From Pseudoalteromonas sp. DL-6 (GTDB lineage: Bacteria > Pseudomonadota > Gammaproteobacteria > Enterobacterales > Alteromonadaceae), in the NCBI RefSeq assembly GCF_004328665.1, contig NZ_CP019770.1, positions 496,001 to 560,000 on the forward strand: a stretch of DNA of 64,000 nt, written 5' to 3'. The notes under the pieces are model-generated. The model searched no databases and was not told where the DNA came from. It saw only the letters and a list, made by a program, of their open reading frames with translations. Below are positions 17,987 to 27,728 of this stretch, in pieces; within the stretch, counting starts at the first letter, position 1, and the number at the start of each line of letters is the position of its first letter. The position numbers and the translations under genes were made by a program.

Positions 17987-20653
17987 GTGAACGTTATTAA
18001 ATATTTATTAAGTACTTTTGTACTTATTTGTAGCTTTAGCACATTAGCATTTGCGCCAACAGCCGCTCAACTTGAGCAGTTTCAAAAGTTACCTAAGTCA
18101 CAACAACAGGCACTGGCAAAGCAATATGGCGTAGATATTTCAAGCCTTGAAGGTGCCGGTAGTGCAAGTGGCAAAAATAACGAGCAAGACAAACCCACAG
18201 TAGGTGAGCGCAATACAACTGACGAGCAACCACTCACAGATGAAGAACGATTCAAACCTGAAAATGACGCAGTAAAACCATTCGGTTATGACCTATTTGC
18301 TGGCGAACCAACCACATTTATGCCTAATGAAAGCGCTCCCGTTCCTGATACGTACCTAGTAGGGCGTGGCGATCAGCTATTAATCAACTTTTATGGTAAA
18401 GAAAGTGAAAGCTTTGAGGTTATTGTTGATAGAGAAGGGCGTATTAATATTCCCGACTTAAGCCCAGTACAAGTAGCGGGTTTAACGTTTGCTGAAGTTA
18501 AAGAACTAATTAAAGTAAAAGTAGAACAAGAGGTTATTGGCGTTAAAGCGTTTGTATCGCTTGGTAAACTACGTAGTATTCGTATTTTGGTTTTAGGTGA
18601 AGCATACAAGCCAGGTAGTTATAGCGTATCGTCGCTCACTACTGTGTCACATGCATTATTTATTAGTGGTGGCGTGTCGGATATTGCATCGCTGCGTAAT
18701 ATTCAAGTAAAGCGTGGTGGTAAACTTGTTGCTAATTTTGACCTATACGATTTACTTATTCGTGGTGATAGCAGCAACGATATTATTTTAAAACCTGGCG
18801 ATGTGGTGTTTATTCCATCGGTAGGAGAGCAAGTAACGGTTGAAGGTTTAGTGAAACGCCCTGCTATTTTTGAGCTGAAAAAAGGCGAAACAGCAAAACA
18901 ATTATTAAAAATGGCAGGTGGAATTAAACCCAATGCTTACGCTAAAAGTGTGATTGTTGAGCGCTTTAACAACCAACACAAAGAAGTACTTTCGGTCGAT
19001 TTTAGTAAAAAACAGGTTAACTACATTCCACAAGATGGCGATCGTATTCGCTTTAGCGCGATTGGTGAGCAGTACCAAACTTCAATTAGTTTAATTGGTG
19101 CTGTAGTACGCCCTGGTAATTACCAGTGGTACAAAGGTAAACGTATTTCAGATATTTTAGGCTCAGTACGTGGTGACTTATTACCACAGGCCGATTTAGA
19201 CTATGCATTAGTAGTGCGTGAAACTAACGTAAATGGCGATATTGAAATTCACCAATTCGATTTAGCAAAGGCCATTACAAAAAACACTGAAAACAACTTA
19301 CAGTTAAATCCTAACGATAAAATTATTGTATTTAGTCGCTTTGAAGATAAACAACGTGAAGATATAGCCCTTGCAAATTTAGCGTTAACTAAAGAGCAGC
19401 AAAACCAACAAAGAAAAGCAGAGCTTTGGCATGAATACCAACAAAAAGAGTTCGACAAATTCGTTGGTGTATCTACCAAAAAGGCAGAGTTTGAAAAGCC
19501 TAATCCAAACTTAAGCATGTCGCAAATGCTAGAGCTAAAGCTTAAAGAGCAAGAAGAAAATGCAAAAAGCTATGCACTATTTAGCCGCCATAATTTACTT
19601 AAACCGATAATAGCTAAGTTAGAGCAGCAGGCTGGTGTAATGCAGGCTATGCAGATTACTGAAATTAGTGGCAGTGTAATGTACCCAGGTATATACCCAC
19701 TTATGGAAGGCGGTGAAGTTAAAGACCTAATAACTGCTGCAGGCGGCCTTTTAGAGTCGGCTTATACACAAGAGGCCGAAATAACAAGAATTGCCACTAA
19801 TGATGTATCAAACATTGAGCATATTAAGTTTGATTTAAAAAGTGCCATGCAAGGTAAAGCCGCATCTAATATTTCATTACAAAGTAAAGACAGCGTAAAT
19901 ATATTTGCTATACCAAATTGGCAAGAAAACCTAAAAATAGAGCTAAAAGGTGAGGTTAAATTTCCGGGCACCTATACTATTCGTCGTGGTGAAAGCTTAA
20001 GTAACTTACTAGAACGCGCAGGTGGCTTTTCTGAGTTTGCAGCCACTAATGCCGCTGTATTTACTCGCCAATCTATTAAAAAGCAAGAGCAACAGCAACT
20101 TGCGCGTTTATCAACCGAGCTTCGCCGTGATATAGCATCTAAAAGCTTCCAAAGTTCAGTAAGTAGCAACACGCTTACCTACGATGAAATGAACAAGCTG
20201 TTAAAAGACTTAGCCAACGTAGATGCTTTAGGTCGCTTGGTTATAGACTTACCGCTGATTGTTAAAAACCAACAAAACTTAGTACTGCAAGATGGCGACG
20301 TACTTTATGTACCGAGCAAGCGTGACTCCATTAGTGTAATGGGTGAGGTTAATTACTCTACATCACACTTATACAAAGAAGGTATAAGTGTAGACGAATA
20401 CATAGACCTAAGTGGTGGTTTAAAAGAGCGCGCAGCTGATGACCGTATTTACATAATAAAAGCCAACGGCTCGGTAACAATACCAAATACAGGCAACTGG
20501 TTTGCAGTTAATAACTCAAACCAACTTGAACCAGGCGACACCATTGTTGTCCCACTAGATGCCGGCCATATGGATAAGCTAACGCTTTGGAGCACCGCAA
20601 CACAAATTCTATATCAATTAGGTGTAGCAGTAGCAGCCATAAGCGGTATTTAA
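17987..20653 (+). CDS. SLBB-repeat polysaccharide export protein (OtnA/WbfF-like, Wza superfamily)
   Basis: First gene of the surface-polysaccharide locus; predicted periplasmic/outer-membrane export component. 888 residues from GTG 17987 (AGGGA upstream), which puts a signal peptide (LLSTFVLICSFSTLAFA) at the N terminus; an in-frame ATG at 17936 would give 905. After a Gln-rich segment comes the Poly_export domain (YLVGRGDQLLINFYGKE), then repeated SLBB domains (VLGEAYKPGSYSVS, VEGLVKRPAIFELK, LIGAVVRPGNYQWY, ISGSVMYPGIYPL, LKGEVKFPGTYTI, VMGEVNYSTSHLY). A charged helical insert sits near 465-535. A C-terminal helix (ATQILYQLGVAVAAISG) closes it. Length and layout match V. cholerae OtnA/WbfF, which also precedes a wzz-like gene. 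No lipobox was seen. Confidence 0.85.
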   Translation: MNVIKYLLSTFVLICSFSTLAFAPTAAQLEQFQKLPKSQQQALAKQYGVDISSLEGAGSASGKNNEQDKPTVGERNTTDEQPLTDEERFKPENDAVKPFGYDLFAGEPTTFMPNESAPVPDTYLVGRGDQLLINFYGKESESFEVIVDREGRINIPDLSPVQVAGLTFAEVKELIKVKVEQEVIGVKAFVSLGKLRSIRILVLGEAYKPGSYSVSSLTTVSHALFISGGVSDIASLRNIQVKRGGKLVANFDLYDLLIRGDSSNDIILKPGDVVFIPSVGEQVTVEGLVKRPAIFELKKGETAKQLLKMAGGIKPNAYAKSVIVERFNNQHKEVLSVDFSKKQVNYIPQDGDRIRFSAIGEQYQTSISLIGAVVRPGNYQWYKGKRISDILGSVRGDLLPQADLDYALVVRETNVNGDIEIHQFDLAKAITKNTENNLQLNPNDKIIVFSRFEDKQREDIALANLALTKEQQNQQRKAELWHEYQQKEFDKFVGVSTKKAEFEKPNPNLSMSQMLELKLKEQEENAKSYALFSRHNLLKPIIAKLEQQAGVMQAMQITEISGSVMYPGIYPLMEGGEVKDLITAAGGLLESAYTQEAEITRIATNDVSNIEHIKFDLKSAMQGKAASNISLQSKDSVNIFAIPNWQENLKIELKGEVKFPGTYTIRRGESLSNLLERAGGFSEFAATNAAVFTRQSIKKQEQQQLARLSTELRRDIASKSFQSSVSSNTLTYDEMNKLLKDLANVDALGRLVIDLPLIVKNQQNLVLQDGDVLYVPSKRDSISVMGEVNYSTSHLYKEGISVDEYIDLSGGLKERAADDRIYIIKANGSVTIPNTGNWFAVNNSNQLEPGDTIVVPLDAGHMDKLTLWSTATQILYQLGVAVAAISGI

Positions 20654-20684
20654 TATAATGTAGCACGGGTTTTCCCGCGCAACC

Positions 20685-21060
20685 GTAGCAGCGACTTTAT
20701 GTCGCGTTTGTTAGTGATCTTATTCACCACAGAGGGTAAAGAGAACACAGAGGAAGAGATTAAAGTTAAAGGCTTTTATCAATATGAGCTTTTCTTCTCT
20801 GTGAAGCGCTTAGCGCCTCAGTGTACTCTGTGGTTCAAAATGATTTTGTAGACGGGGGTTATCCCGCGTATACGTAACAGCGACTTTATGTCCGTCTGTT
20901 AGTGATTTTATTTACCACAGAGGGTAAAGAGAAGCCGTTAGGGATTAAGGAAGTGACGAGTTGCGAGCTTCGGGGTTTAAATAGCCTGTAGGCGGGGCTT
21001 TACGCCGCGCAAGCTTGTTTCTCTGTGAAGCGCGCAGCGCCTCGGTGTACTCTGTGGTTA
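20685..21060. repeat. REP unit plus two CCACAG elements between the export gene and wzz
   Basis: A REP lies at 20685-20707 (preceded by a CGGG/CCCG relative at about 20660). Two copies of the CCACAG element lie at 20725-20835 and 20923-21060, the second with an altered middle containing a G-rich heptamer stretch (GACGAGTTGCGAGCTTCGGGG, split by eye into 7s near 20955). No gene is seen in 20654-21291. Confidence 0.7.
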
Positions 21061-21189
21061 AAAATGGTTTTGTATGCGGAGCTTTATGCCGCGTAAATGT
21101 AGCCGCAGGTTTGGTGTTACGAGGGACGAGCTAAAGTTCCTAAAACCTAAAACAATAACTTGACCTAATGTTCTTGTTATACAATTTTT

Positions 21190-21276
21190 TGATAGCTGAT
21201 AGCTGATAGCTGATAGCTGATAGCTGATAGCTGATAGCTGATAGCTGATAGCTGATAGCTGATAGCTGATAGCTGA
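21190..21276. repeat. Tandem heptamer array, unit TGATAGC, about 12.4 copies
   Basis: Perfect 87-bp run of a 7-bp unit that ends only 15 bp before the wzz start codon, so it forms or adjoins the wzz leader. Confidence 0.95.
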
Positions 21277-21291
21277 ACTTATGAGATTTAA

Positions 21292-22260
21292 ATGGAAAAC
21301 AACTCAAATAATCTAAACCAAGTAAATATGCCAATGCAAAACAACATTGCCGATGACGAAATAGACCTTCGCGAACTATTTACCGCTATTTGGCAAGGTA
21401 AGTGGATAATTGTTGCTATAACCACTTTGTTTGCTGTGGCATCTGTTATTTATGCCATAAACCAGCCTAATATTTATCAGTCTGAGGCGTTACTTGCTCC
21501 TGCAGAGCAAGAACAACAAGGTGGTTTAGGTGCATTAGCGGGCCAGTTTGGTGGCCTAGCAAGTTTAGCTGGGGTTAACTTAGGCTCAGGTGGTGGGGTC
21601 GATAAAACGCAAATGGCGCTTGAGGTACTAAAATCGCGTCAGTTCACCAGCGAATTTATTCAAAAACACAATATACTACCCGACTTAATGGCAGCTAAAG
21701 CATGGAACCGTGAGACTAATACAGTTATTTATGATGAAGAGCTTTATATTGCAGATCAAAATAAATGGATTCGCGAAGCTGAATTGCCTTTTAAACCAGA
21801 GCCTTCAGTGCAAGAGGCGTATAAAAAAATCAAAAAGGTTGTTTCAGCTAATATTAATAAAGAAACTGGCATGGTCACAATTGCCATAGAGCATGTATCA
21901 CCTTATGTAGCGCAACAATGGGTAAACTGGTTAATACAAGATATAAATGCCACCATGAAGCAACGCGACGTACTTGAGGCAAACAAAAGTACTACTTTTT
22001 TAACTCAGCAGCTAGAACAAACTAAAATTGCTGACATACGAACTGTGCTATACAAGTTAGTTGAAGAGCAAACAAAAACAATTATGTTTGCTAATGTGCG
22101 TGATGAATATGTATTTAAAACTATAGATCCTGCAATAGTGCCTGAGCAGAAGTTTAAGCCCAAAAGAGCACTAATATGCGTACTAGGCGTTTTGTTGGGT
22201 GGTATGTTTAGTGTAATGATAGTATTGATCAGGTATTTTGTGAGCGAGGATGAAGCCTAG
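21292..22260 (+). CDS. wzz: Wzz-type polysaccharide chain-length determinant
   Basis: Inner-membrane co-polymerase of 322 residues that sets the chain length of the Wzy-made polymer. The N terminus has DEIDLRELFTAIWQGKW followed by TM1 (about 36-58). A long periplasmic helical region follows, including a Gly-rich segment (GLGALAGQFGGLASLAG). The C terminus has the proline-rich lead PEQKFKPKRA and TM2 (about 290-313). No tyrosine-kinase domain is attached, so this is a class 1 (O-antigen) type. The upstream ribosome site is weak (GAGATTTAA) because a heptamer array reaches almost to the start. Confidence 0.9.
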   Translation: MENNSNNLNQVNMPMQNNIADDEIDLRELFTAIWQGKWIIVAITTLFAVASVIYAINQPNIYQSEALLAPAEQEQQGGLGALAGQFGGLASLAGVNLGSGGGVDKTQMALEVLKSRQFTSEFIQKHNILPDLMAAKAWNRETNTVIYDEELYIADQNKWIREAELPFKPEPSVQEAYKKIKKVVSANINKETGMVTIAIEHVSPYVAQQWVNWLIQDINATMKQRDVLEANKSTTFLTQQLEQTKIADIRTVLYKLVEEQTKTIMFANVRDEYVFKTIDPAIVPEQKFKPKRALICVLGVLLGGMFSVMIVLIRYFVSEDEA

Positions 22261-22491
22261 CATTCCCTTTAAGTACCTATCATGCGTTTTAAATGCATAT
22301 ACATAGCATTGCAAGTAAATAATTAAAATTAGTGTCTCACTTTATAAAAAATGTTCCAGTGAGTTGAGATAAAAAGAAATACTAAATTGATAAAATACAA
22401 CTTCAAATAAGTAACTAGAGCTTATAGCTAAACTTAATTTAAAGTGTTTAATAAGAATCGAGTATCGGTAAAAACAAACCAAGGATATCTA

Positions 22492-23682
22492 ATGAACAAA
22501 ATGTTGTCACTTATTGGCCGTAAAAAAGCATTGTTTACCCACGATATAAGTAAACATGAAAAAGAGCTTGGTAATATTGTTTCAAGTTCTCGCTTTCTAG
22601 TTTTAGGTGGCGCTGGTTCTATTGGTCAAGCCGTTACAAAAGAAATATTTAAGCGTAATCCTGCGAAGCTTCATGTTGTCGATATTAGCGAAAATAACAT
22701 GGTTGAGTTAGTTCGTGATGTTCGTAGTTCGTTTGGTTATATAGAAGGTGACTTTCAAACTTTCGCACTTGATATTGGCTCAGTTGAGTATGATGCATTT
22801 ATAAAATCAGATGGGCAATATGACTATGTATTGAACTTATCTGCGCTTAAACATGTTCGCAGTGAAAAAGATCCATTTACATTAATGCGTATGATTGACG
22901 TAAATGTATTTAACACAGATAAAACGATTCAGCAATCGATTGATTGTGGTGCAAAAAAGTACTTTTGTGTATCTACAGATAAAGCAGCTAATCCAGTTAA
23001 TATGATGGGCGCGTCAAAACGTATTATGGAAATGTTTTTAATGCGTAAAAGTGAAGAGATCGCTATTTCTACTGCTCGATTTGCCAACGTTGCTTTTTCA
23101 GATGGTTCATTATTACATGGCTTTAACCAGCGTATACAAAAACAACAACCAATTGTCGCGCCTAGTGATATAAAACGCTATTTTGTTACCCCTCAGGAGT
23201 CTGGCGAATTATGTTTAATGTCGTGTATTTTCGGTGAAAATAGAGATATTTTCTTTCCAAAATTAAGCGAAGCATTGCATTTAATCTCTTTCGCTGACAT
23301 TGCTGTTAAATACCTTCAAGAACGTGGTTTTGAGCCTGTTTTATGTAAAACGGAAGACGAAGCTCGAGAGCTTGTAAAAACTCTACCAGCACAAGGTAAA
23401 TGGCCTTGTTTATTTACTGAAAGCGACACCACAGGTGAGAAAGACTTTGAAGAGTTTTTTACTGATAATGAAATATTAGACATGGAACGTTTTGTAAATT
23501 TAGGCATTATTAAAAATGATGCCATTTTCGAACAGGCGTTATTATCTGAGTTTGAAGAGAGAATCACTCAAATGAAAGCAGATAAAACTTGGACAAAAGA
23601 CGAAATTGTCTCACTTTTCTTTAAAATGCTTCCTGATTTTGGGCATAAAGAAACGGGCAAATACCTTGATGGTAAAATGTAA
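22492..23682 (+). CDS. legB: NDP-N-acetylglucosamine 4,6-dehydratase, legionaminic acid pathway (LegB-type)
   Basis: Short-chain dehydrogenase of 396 residues. It removes water from a nucleotide-linked GlcNAc to give the 4-keto-6-deoxy sugar, first step of the nonulosonate branch. The Rossmann motif is VLGGAGSIGQAV. The active-site segment STDKAANPVNMMGASKR has Met where classical SDRs have Tyr, as in WbpM/FlaA1 dehydratases. I chose ATG 22492 because AAGGA lies 6 bases upstream; an in-frame GTG at 22444 has no such site. It heads a run of tightly spaced legionaminate genes. Whether the substrate is UDP- or GDP-linked is open, since a PtmE-like nucleotidyltransferase is encoded nearby. Confidence 0.85.
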   Translation: MNKMLSLIGRKKALFTHDISKHEKELGNIVSSSRFLVLGGAGSIGQAVTKEIFKRNPAKLHVVDISENNMVELVRDVRSSFGYIEGDFQTFALDIGSVEYDAFIKSDGQYDYVLNLSALKHVRSEKDPFTLMRMIDVNVFNTDKTIQQSIDCGAKKYFCVSTDKAANPVNMMGASKRIMEMFLMRKSEEIAISTARFANVAFSDGSLLHGFNQRIQKQQPIVAPSDIKRYFVTPQESGELCLMSCIFGENRDIFFPKLSEALHLISFADIAVKYLQERGFEPVLCKTEDEARELVKTLPAQGKWPCLFTESDTTGEKDFEEFFTDNEILDMERFVNLGIIKNDAIFEQALLSEFEERITQMKADKTWTKDEIVSLFFKMLPDFGHKETGKYLDGKM

Positions 23683-23697
23683 TTAGGCAGATATATC

Positions 23698-24852
23698 ATG
23701 ACTAAACAGCTTGTTTCATTTGTAAAAGATCTCTACCAAACTAACGAGTTTATTCCTCTGCATGCACCTACTTTTTCAGGGAATGAACAACAATATGTAT
23801 CCGAAACTATAAGCAGCACATTTGTTTCCAGTGTTGGTAAGTTTGTAGATAACTTCGAAACGCACATAGAAAATTACACCGGCACTGCAAAAGCAGTAGC
23901 GACTGTAAATGGTACCGCAGCATTGCATGCAGCACTGTATATGGCTGGAGTAAAAAATAATGATATCGTTATTACTCAGGCACTTACTTTTGTAGCAACC
24001 TGTAATGCTTTACATCACATGGGGGCTGAACCTGCGTTTGTCGATGTATCACCCGTTAGCTTGGGTTTATGCCCTAAAGCATTGTCTGCATTTTTAGAGC
24101 AACATGCGGTATTAACCGAATCGGGACCGATACATAAAAAAACAAAACAGCGCTTTCAGGCAGTAGTGCCAATGCATACATTTGGGCATCCTGTTGAGCT
24201 TGATGAACTAATCAGTGTGTGCAATGAGTGGCAGATTGCTTTAGTCGAAGATGCAGCAGAAAGCCTTGGCTCATTTTATAAAGGTAAGCATACAGGTACG
24301 TTAGGTGATTTTGGCGCAATTAGCTTTAATGGTAATAAAATTATTACCACCGGTGGTGGCGGCATGGTTTTATGCAAAACCTTAACCACGGGACAGCATA
24401 CAAAGCATATAACCACTACAGCTAAGGTTCCTCATCCGTATGAGTTCTTTCATGATGAAGCGGGCTTTAATTATCGTATGCCTAATCTAAATGCAGCACT
24501 TGGTTGTGCGCAAATGGAAAGCCTTGCCGCATTTATCGACAATAAACGTCATCTCGCCAGCCTATATTTAGACTTTTTTAAAGGCTCTGACTTTCAATTT
24601 GTAACTGAGCCTAGTTATGCAAAATCAAACTATTGGTTAAATGCAATTATTTGCCCAAACCCCAGTGAGCGTGAAAAGCTACTAAAGCAGACTAATGCTG
24701 ATGGTGTAATGACTCGACCAATATGGCAATTAATGCATCGACTACCTATGTTCAAAAAGGCAATGCGAGGCGATTTAAGCCATTCAGAGTTTATTGAAGC
24801 TCACTTAGTTAACATACCAAGCTCTCCAGTTAAAAGTTTAGGCAAGTTATAA
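23698..24852 (+). CDS. legC: PLP-dependent aminotransferase, LegC family
   Basis: Aminotransferase of 384 residues of the DegT/DnrJ/EryC1 fold that converts the 4-keto sugar to the 4-amino sugar. VATVNGTAALHAAL, VEDAAESLGSFYKGKHTG and SFNGNKIITTGGGGMV (the Lys binds PLP) are visible. The 15-bp gap after the dehydratase and the 1-bp overlap with the next gene (TAATG) put it in the same operon. Assignment to LegC rather than PseC or PglE rests on the IITTGGGG context and the neighbouring LegG/LegI/LegF enzymes. Confidence 0.88.
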   Translation: MTKQLVSFVKDLYQTNEFIPLHAPTFSGNEQQYVSETISSTFVSSVGKFVDNFETHIENYTGTAKAVATVNGTAALHAALYMAGVKNNDIVITQALTFVATCNALHHMGAEPAFVDVSPVSLGLCPKALSAFLEQHAVLTESGPIHKKTKQRFQAVVPMHTFGHPVELDELISVCNEWQIALVEDAAESLGSFYKGKHTGTLGDFGAISFNGNKIITTGGGGMVLCKTLTTGQHTKHITTTAKVPHPYEFFHDEAGFNYRMPNLNAALGCAQMESLAAFIDNKRHLASLYLDFFKGSDFQFVTEPSYAKSNYWLNAIICPNPSEREKLLKQTNADGVMTRPIWQLMHRLPMFKKAMRGDLSHSEFIEAHLVNIPSSPVKSLGKL

Positions 24853-26006
24853 TGACAAAGAAAATAGCTGTATTTACAGGGACTCGTGCAGAGTATGGAC
24901 TGCTGTACTGGCTTATAAAAGATATTCAAAGTGATCCAGAGCTTACATTACAGCTATTAGTTTCAGGTATGCATTTATCATCTGAGTTTGGTGAAACCTA
25001 CAAACAAATAGAGCAAGATGGTTTTAGCATAGATGAAAAAATAGAAATTTTACTTTCATCAGATACTGCCGTCGGTACCGCTAAAAGTATGGGGCTTGGT
25101 GTGCTTGGTTTTGCTGACGCGCTAAGTAGATTAAAGCCAGATGCGCTGGTCATTTTAGGTGACCGCTTTGAAGCACTTGCGGCCGCTCAAACCGCAATGA
25201 TATTACGCATACCTATTTTGCATCTGCACGGAGGCGAAATCACCGAAGGGGCGTATGATGACGCTATTCGACATGCTATTACTAAACTTAGCTATTTACA
25301 CGGAACGTCCACTGAAGAATATCGCCAACGTGTTATCCAGTTAGGTGAGATGCCTGGGCGAGTTAAAAATATAGGTGCAATTGGCCTAGATCACTTAGCA
25401 CGTAGTGACTTTATGAGTGTTAATGAAATTGGCAACTCATTAAACTTTAATTTAAAGCAGCCTTACTTTCTTGTTACCTATCATCCAGTAACGTTAGGTG
25501 AAGAGCCACCAGAGCAAAGCTTTACCGCATTACTCGATGCATTAGATGAGTTTAAAGATCATCAAGTTATTTTAACCTACCCCAATGCAGACGATGGTGG
25601 GCGCCGAATAATTCCCATACTTGAAGACTATGCTAAACAGCACCCTAATAGAGTATGTGCAATACCGTCATTGGGACAAAAGCGCTATTTGAGCACGATA
25701 AAAAATGCCGCTGTTGTTATTGGTAATTCATCAAGTGGTATCATTGAAGTCCCCGCATTTAACGTGCCTACAGTCAATATAGGCGTACGGCAAAAAGGCC
25801 GTTTAGCAGCTAAAAGTGTACTTAACTGTATAGCAACACAAGTCGCTATTTCAGCAGCAATAAAATCGGCTGTTACAGGTAGCTATAAAGCTCCAGGCGA
25901 AACAATTATTAATCCATACGGCGCCGGCAATGCAAGTGCTCAAGCAATTCAAATGCTCAAATCTTTAGAGTTTGAGCCGAGCAAATCTTTTTACGATTTA
26001 AAGTGA
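24852..26006 (+). CDS. legG: Hydrolysing NDP-sugar 2-epimerase (NeuC/LegG family)
   Basis: Enzyme of 384 residues of the WecB/NeuC superfamily that releases the nucleotide and epimerises C2, giving the free 6-deoxy-diamino-mannose precursor. Motifs: FTGTRAEYGLLYWL at the N terminus, GDRFEALAAA, HLHGGEITEGAYDDAIRHAI, and the nucleotide-binding GNSSSGIIEVP. RAEYG and GEITEGAYD are typical of the hydrolysing NeuC branch rather than WecB. It overlaps the neighbours upstream by 1 bp; the next gene begins 8 bp after its stop if the ATG at 26015 is used. Confidence 0.9.
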   Translation: MTKKIAVFTGTRAEYGLLYWLIKDIQSDPELTLQLLVSGMHLSSEFGETYKQIEQDGFSIDEKIEILLSSDTAVGTAKSMGLGVLGFADALSRLKPDALVILGDRFEALAAAQTAMILRIPILHLHGGEITEGAYDDAIRHAITKLSYLHGTSTEEYRQRVIQLGEMPGRVKNIGAIGLDHLARSDFMSVNEIGNSLNFNLKQPYFLVTYHPVTLGEEPPEQSFTALLDALDEFKDHQVILTYPNADDGGRRIIPILEDYAKQHPNRVCAIPSLGQKRYLSTIKNAAVVIGNSSSGIIEVPAFNVPTVNIGVRQKGRLAAKSVLNCIATQVAISAAIKSAVTGSYKAPGETIINPYGAGNASAQAIQMLKSLEFEPSKSFYDLK

Positions 26007-26014
26007 GAACCTCT

Positions 26015-27088
26015 ATGACATTAATTATAGCTGAAGCTGGTGTTAACCATAATGGTAGTGACGACTTAGCGTTTTCTCTTGTTGATGCTGCGCATCAAGC
26101 AGGAGCCAATATAGTTAAATTCCAAACATTTAAAGCTAAAAATTTAGTTACTGAAGATGCGCAACAAGCAGAGTATCAAGTCACTAATAGTGGTCAAAAA
26201 GAGTCTCAGTATTCAATGCTAAAGCGATTAGAGTTGAGCTACGAAACGCACCATAAGTTAGTGAAATATTGTAATGAGTTAGGTATTGAATTTTTATCTA
26301 CCGCATTTGACTCAGAAAGCCTTTCATTTTTAGTTGATGATTTAGGAATAACGCGCCTAAAACTACCATCGGGTGAAATTACTAACGCGCCATTAGTACT
26401 AGAACACGCAAGAACAGGTTGTGATCTAATCGTATCAACAGGTATGGCGACGCTTTCTGAAATAGAGCAGGTATTATCAGTAATTGCTTTTGGTTATATA
26501 AACCCAGAAGGCAATGCAACAGAAGAAGCATTACAAACAGCGTATTTTTCAGAGCAAGGCAAGCAATTATTAAAAGACAAAGTAACACTTTTACATTGCA
26601 CAACCGAATACCCAGCGCCATTTAATGATATAAATTTAAATGCCATGGACACCATGAAAGACGCGTTTAAGCTCGAAGTGGGTTACTCCGATCATAGTGC
26701 CGGAATAGTCGTGCCTATTGCTGCAGTAGCTAAAGGTGCTGTGTTAATTGAAAAACATTTTACTGTTGATAAAGGATTGCCAGGGCCAGATCACAAAGCG
26801 TCTCTTGATCCAATAGAATTAAAAGAAATGGTTGATGGCATTCGTATTGTAGAAAAAATATTAGGTGATGGCATTAAAGGGCCTAGACCTTCAGAAGTTA
26901 AAAATAAAGCCGTGGCTCGTAAAAGTTTAGTTGCAGCACAAGCAATTAAACAAGGAGAGATGTTCACTGCAGATAATTTAGCGGTAAAACGCCCTGGAGG
27001 CGGTATTGCCCCCATTAACTTTTGGACATTATTAGATACTCCTGCTACTAAAGATTACTCAGTTGGCCAATTGCTCGATGAAAAATAA
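26015..27088 (+). CDS. legI: N,N'-diacetyllegionaminate synthase (NeuB family)
   Basis: Condenses the hydrolysed sugar with phosphoenolpyruvate to give the nine-carbon legionaminic acid. 357 residues from ATG 26015; a GTG at 26003 is in frame but has no better ribosome site. IIAEAGVNHNG, GANIVKFQTFKAKNL, KLPSGEITNAPL and SDHSAGI are classical NeuB TIM-barrel motifs. The C-terminal SAF domain is present (KSLVAAQAIKQGEMFT ... KRPGGGI). It overlaps the following acetyltransferase gene by 11 bp. Confidence 0.92.
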   Translation: MTLIIAEAGVNHNGSDDLAFSLVDAAHQAGANIVKFQTFKAKNLVTEDAQQAEYQVTNSGQKESQYSMLKRLELSYETHHKLVKYCNELGIEFLSTAFDSESLSFLVDDLGITRLKLPSGEITNAPLVLEHARTGCDLIVSTGMATLSEIEQVLSVIAFGYINPEGNATEEALQTAYFSEQGKQLLKDKVTLLHCTTEYPAPFNDINLNAMDTMKDAFKLEVGYSDHSAGIVVPIAAVAKGAVLIEKHFTVDKGLPGPDHKASLDPIELKEMVDGIRIVEKILGDGIKGPRPSEVKNKAVARKSLVAAQAIKQGEMFTADNLAVKRPGGGIAPINFWTLLDTPATKDYSVGQLLDEK

Positions 27089-27728
27089 GCCGCTTGTAAT
27101 GATTGGCGGTGGTGGACATGCCGCCGCTTTGCTAGAAATACTATTACTACAAGGAAGAGATGTTATTGCTGTTGTCGCACCCGAAATAACAGCAGGCAAG
27201 GAACTATTTAAAGGCATTAAACACTTTAAAAATGATAACGCTATTTTAGATTTTTCTCCTAATGAGGTTGAGCTTGTAAACGGCATTGGGGCAATGCCTT
27301 ATTCAGGCTTAAGAACCAAGATCCATTTAGAGTTTAAAAGCAAGTTTTATCAATTTGCTACAGTGATTGCAAACTCTGCTCATGTTTCTACAAATGCAGC
27401 CATTGCGCAGGGAGCACAAGTTTTAACAAATGCCACAATATGCATAGGAAGCAAAATTGGTTTTGGTACCATAATTAATACTTCTGCTAGCATAGATCAT
27501 GACTGTGAAATAGCTGCATTTTGTCATATAGCACCCGGTGTAGTAATGAGCGGCCAAGTACATGTTAAAGAATCAGTGCATATTGGCACCGGTGCAAAAG
27601 TTATTAATAGTATTCAAATAGGTAAAAACACCATAATTGGTGTTGGCGCTAATGTTTTAAAAACACTCCCAGACTCCGCTATCGTCTATGGAGCCAGACC
27701 ATACATAAAGCTGGAAGGTAAGGTATGA
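27078..27728 (+). CDS. NeuD-like sugar O/N-acetyltransferase (left-handed beta helix)
   Basis: Acetyltransferase of 216 residues, start ATG 27078. The N-terminal Rossmann-like part (VMIGGGGHAAALLEIL) is followed by hexapeptide repeats (INTSASIDHDCEIAAFCHIAPGVV, split: INTSASIDHDCEI and AAFCHIAPGVV) and the closing VYGARPYIKLEG. Such NeuD/PglD-type enzymes acetylate amino groups of sugar precursors; here it is the best candidate for the LegH step (second N-acetylation) or for O-acetylation of the product. Embedded by overlaps between legI and the nucleotidyltransferase gene (ATGA). Confidence 0.85.
   Translation: MKNKPLVMIGGGGHAAALLEILLLQGRDVIAVVAPEITAGKELFKGIKHFKNDNAILDFSPNEVELVNGIGAMPYSGLRTKIHLEFKSKFYQFATVIANSAHVSTNAAIAQGAQVLTNATICIGSKIGFGTIINTSASIDHDCEIAAFCHIAPGVVMSGQVHVKESVHIGTGAKVINSIQIGKNTIIGVGANVLKTLPDSAIVYGARPYIKLEGKV

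Noticed and set aside
17987..20653. Lipoprotein assignment for the SLBB export protein
   Set aside because: The signal region contains a Cys (FVLICSF) but not in a valid lipobox, so a cleaved ordinary signal peptide is more likely.
17922..22491. JUMPstart/ops (RfaH) element before the polysaccharide locus
   Set aside because: No GGCGGTAG-type sequence was found upstream of the export gene, wzz or legB by eye.
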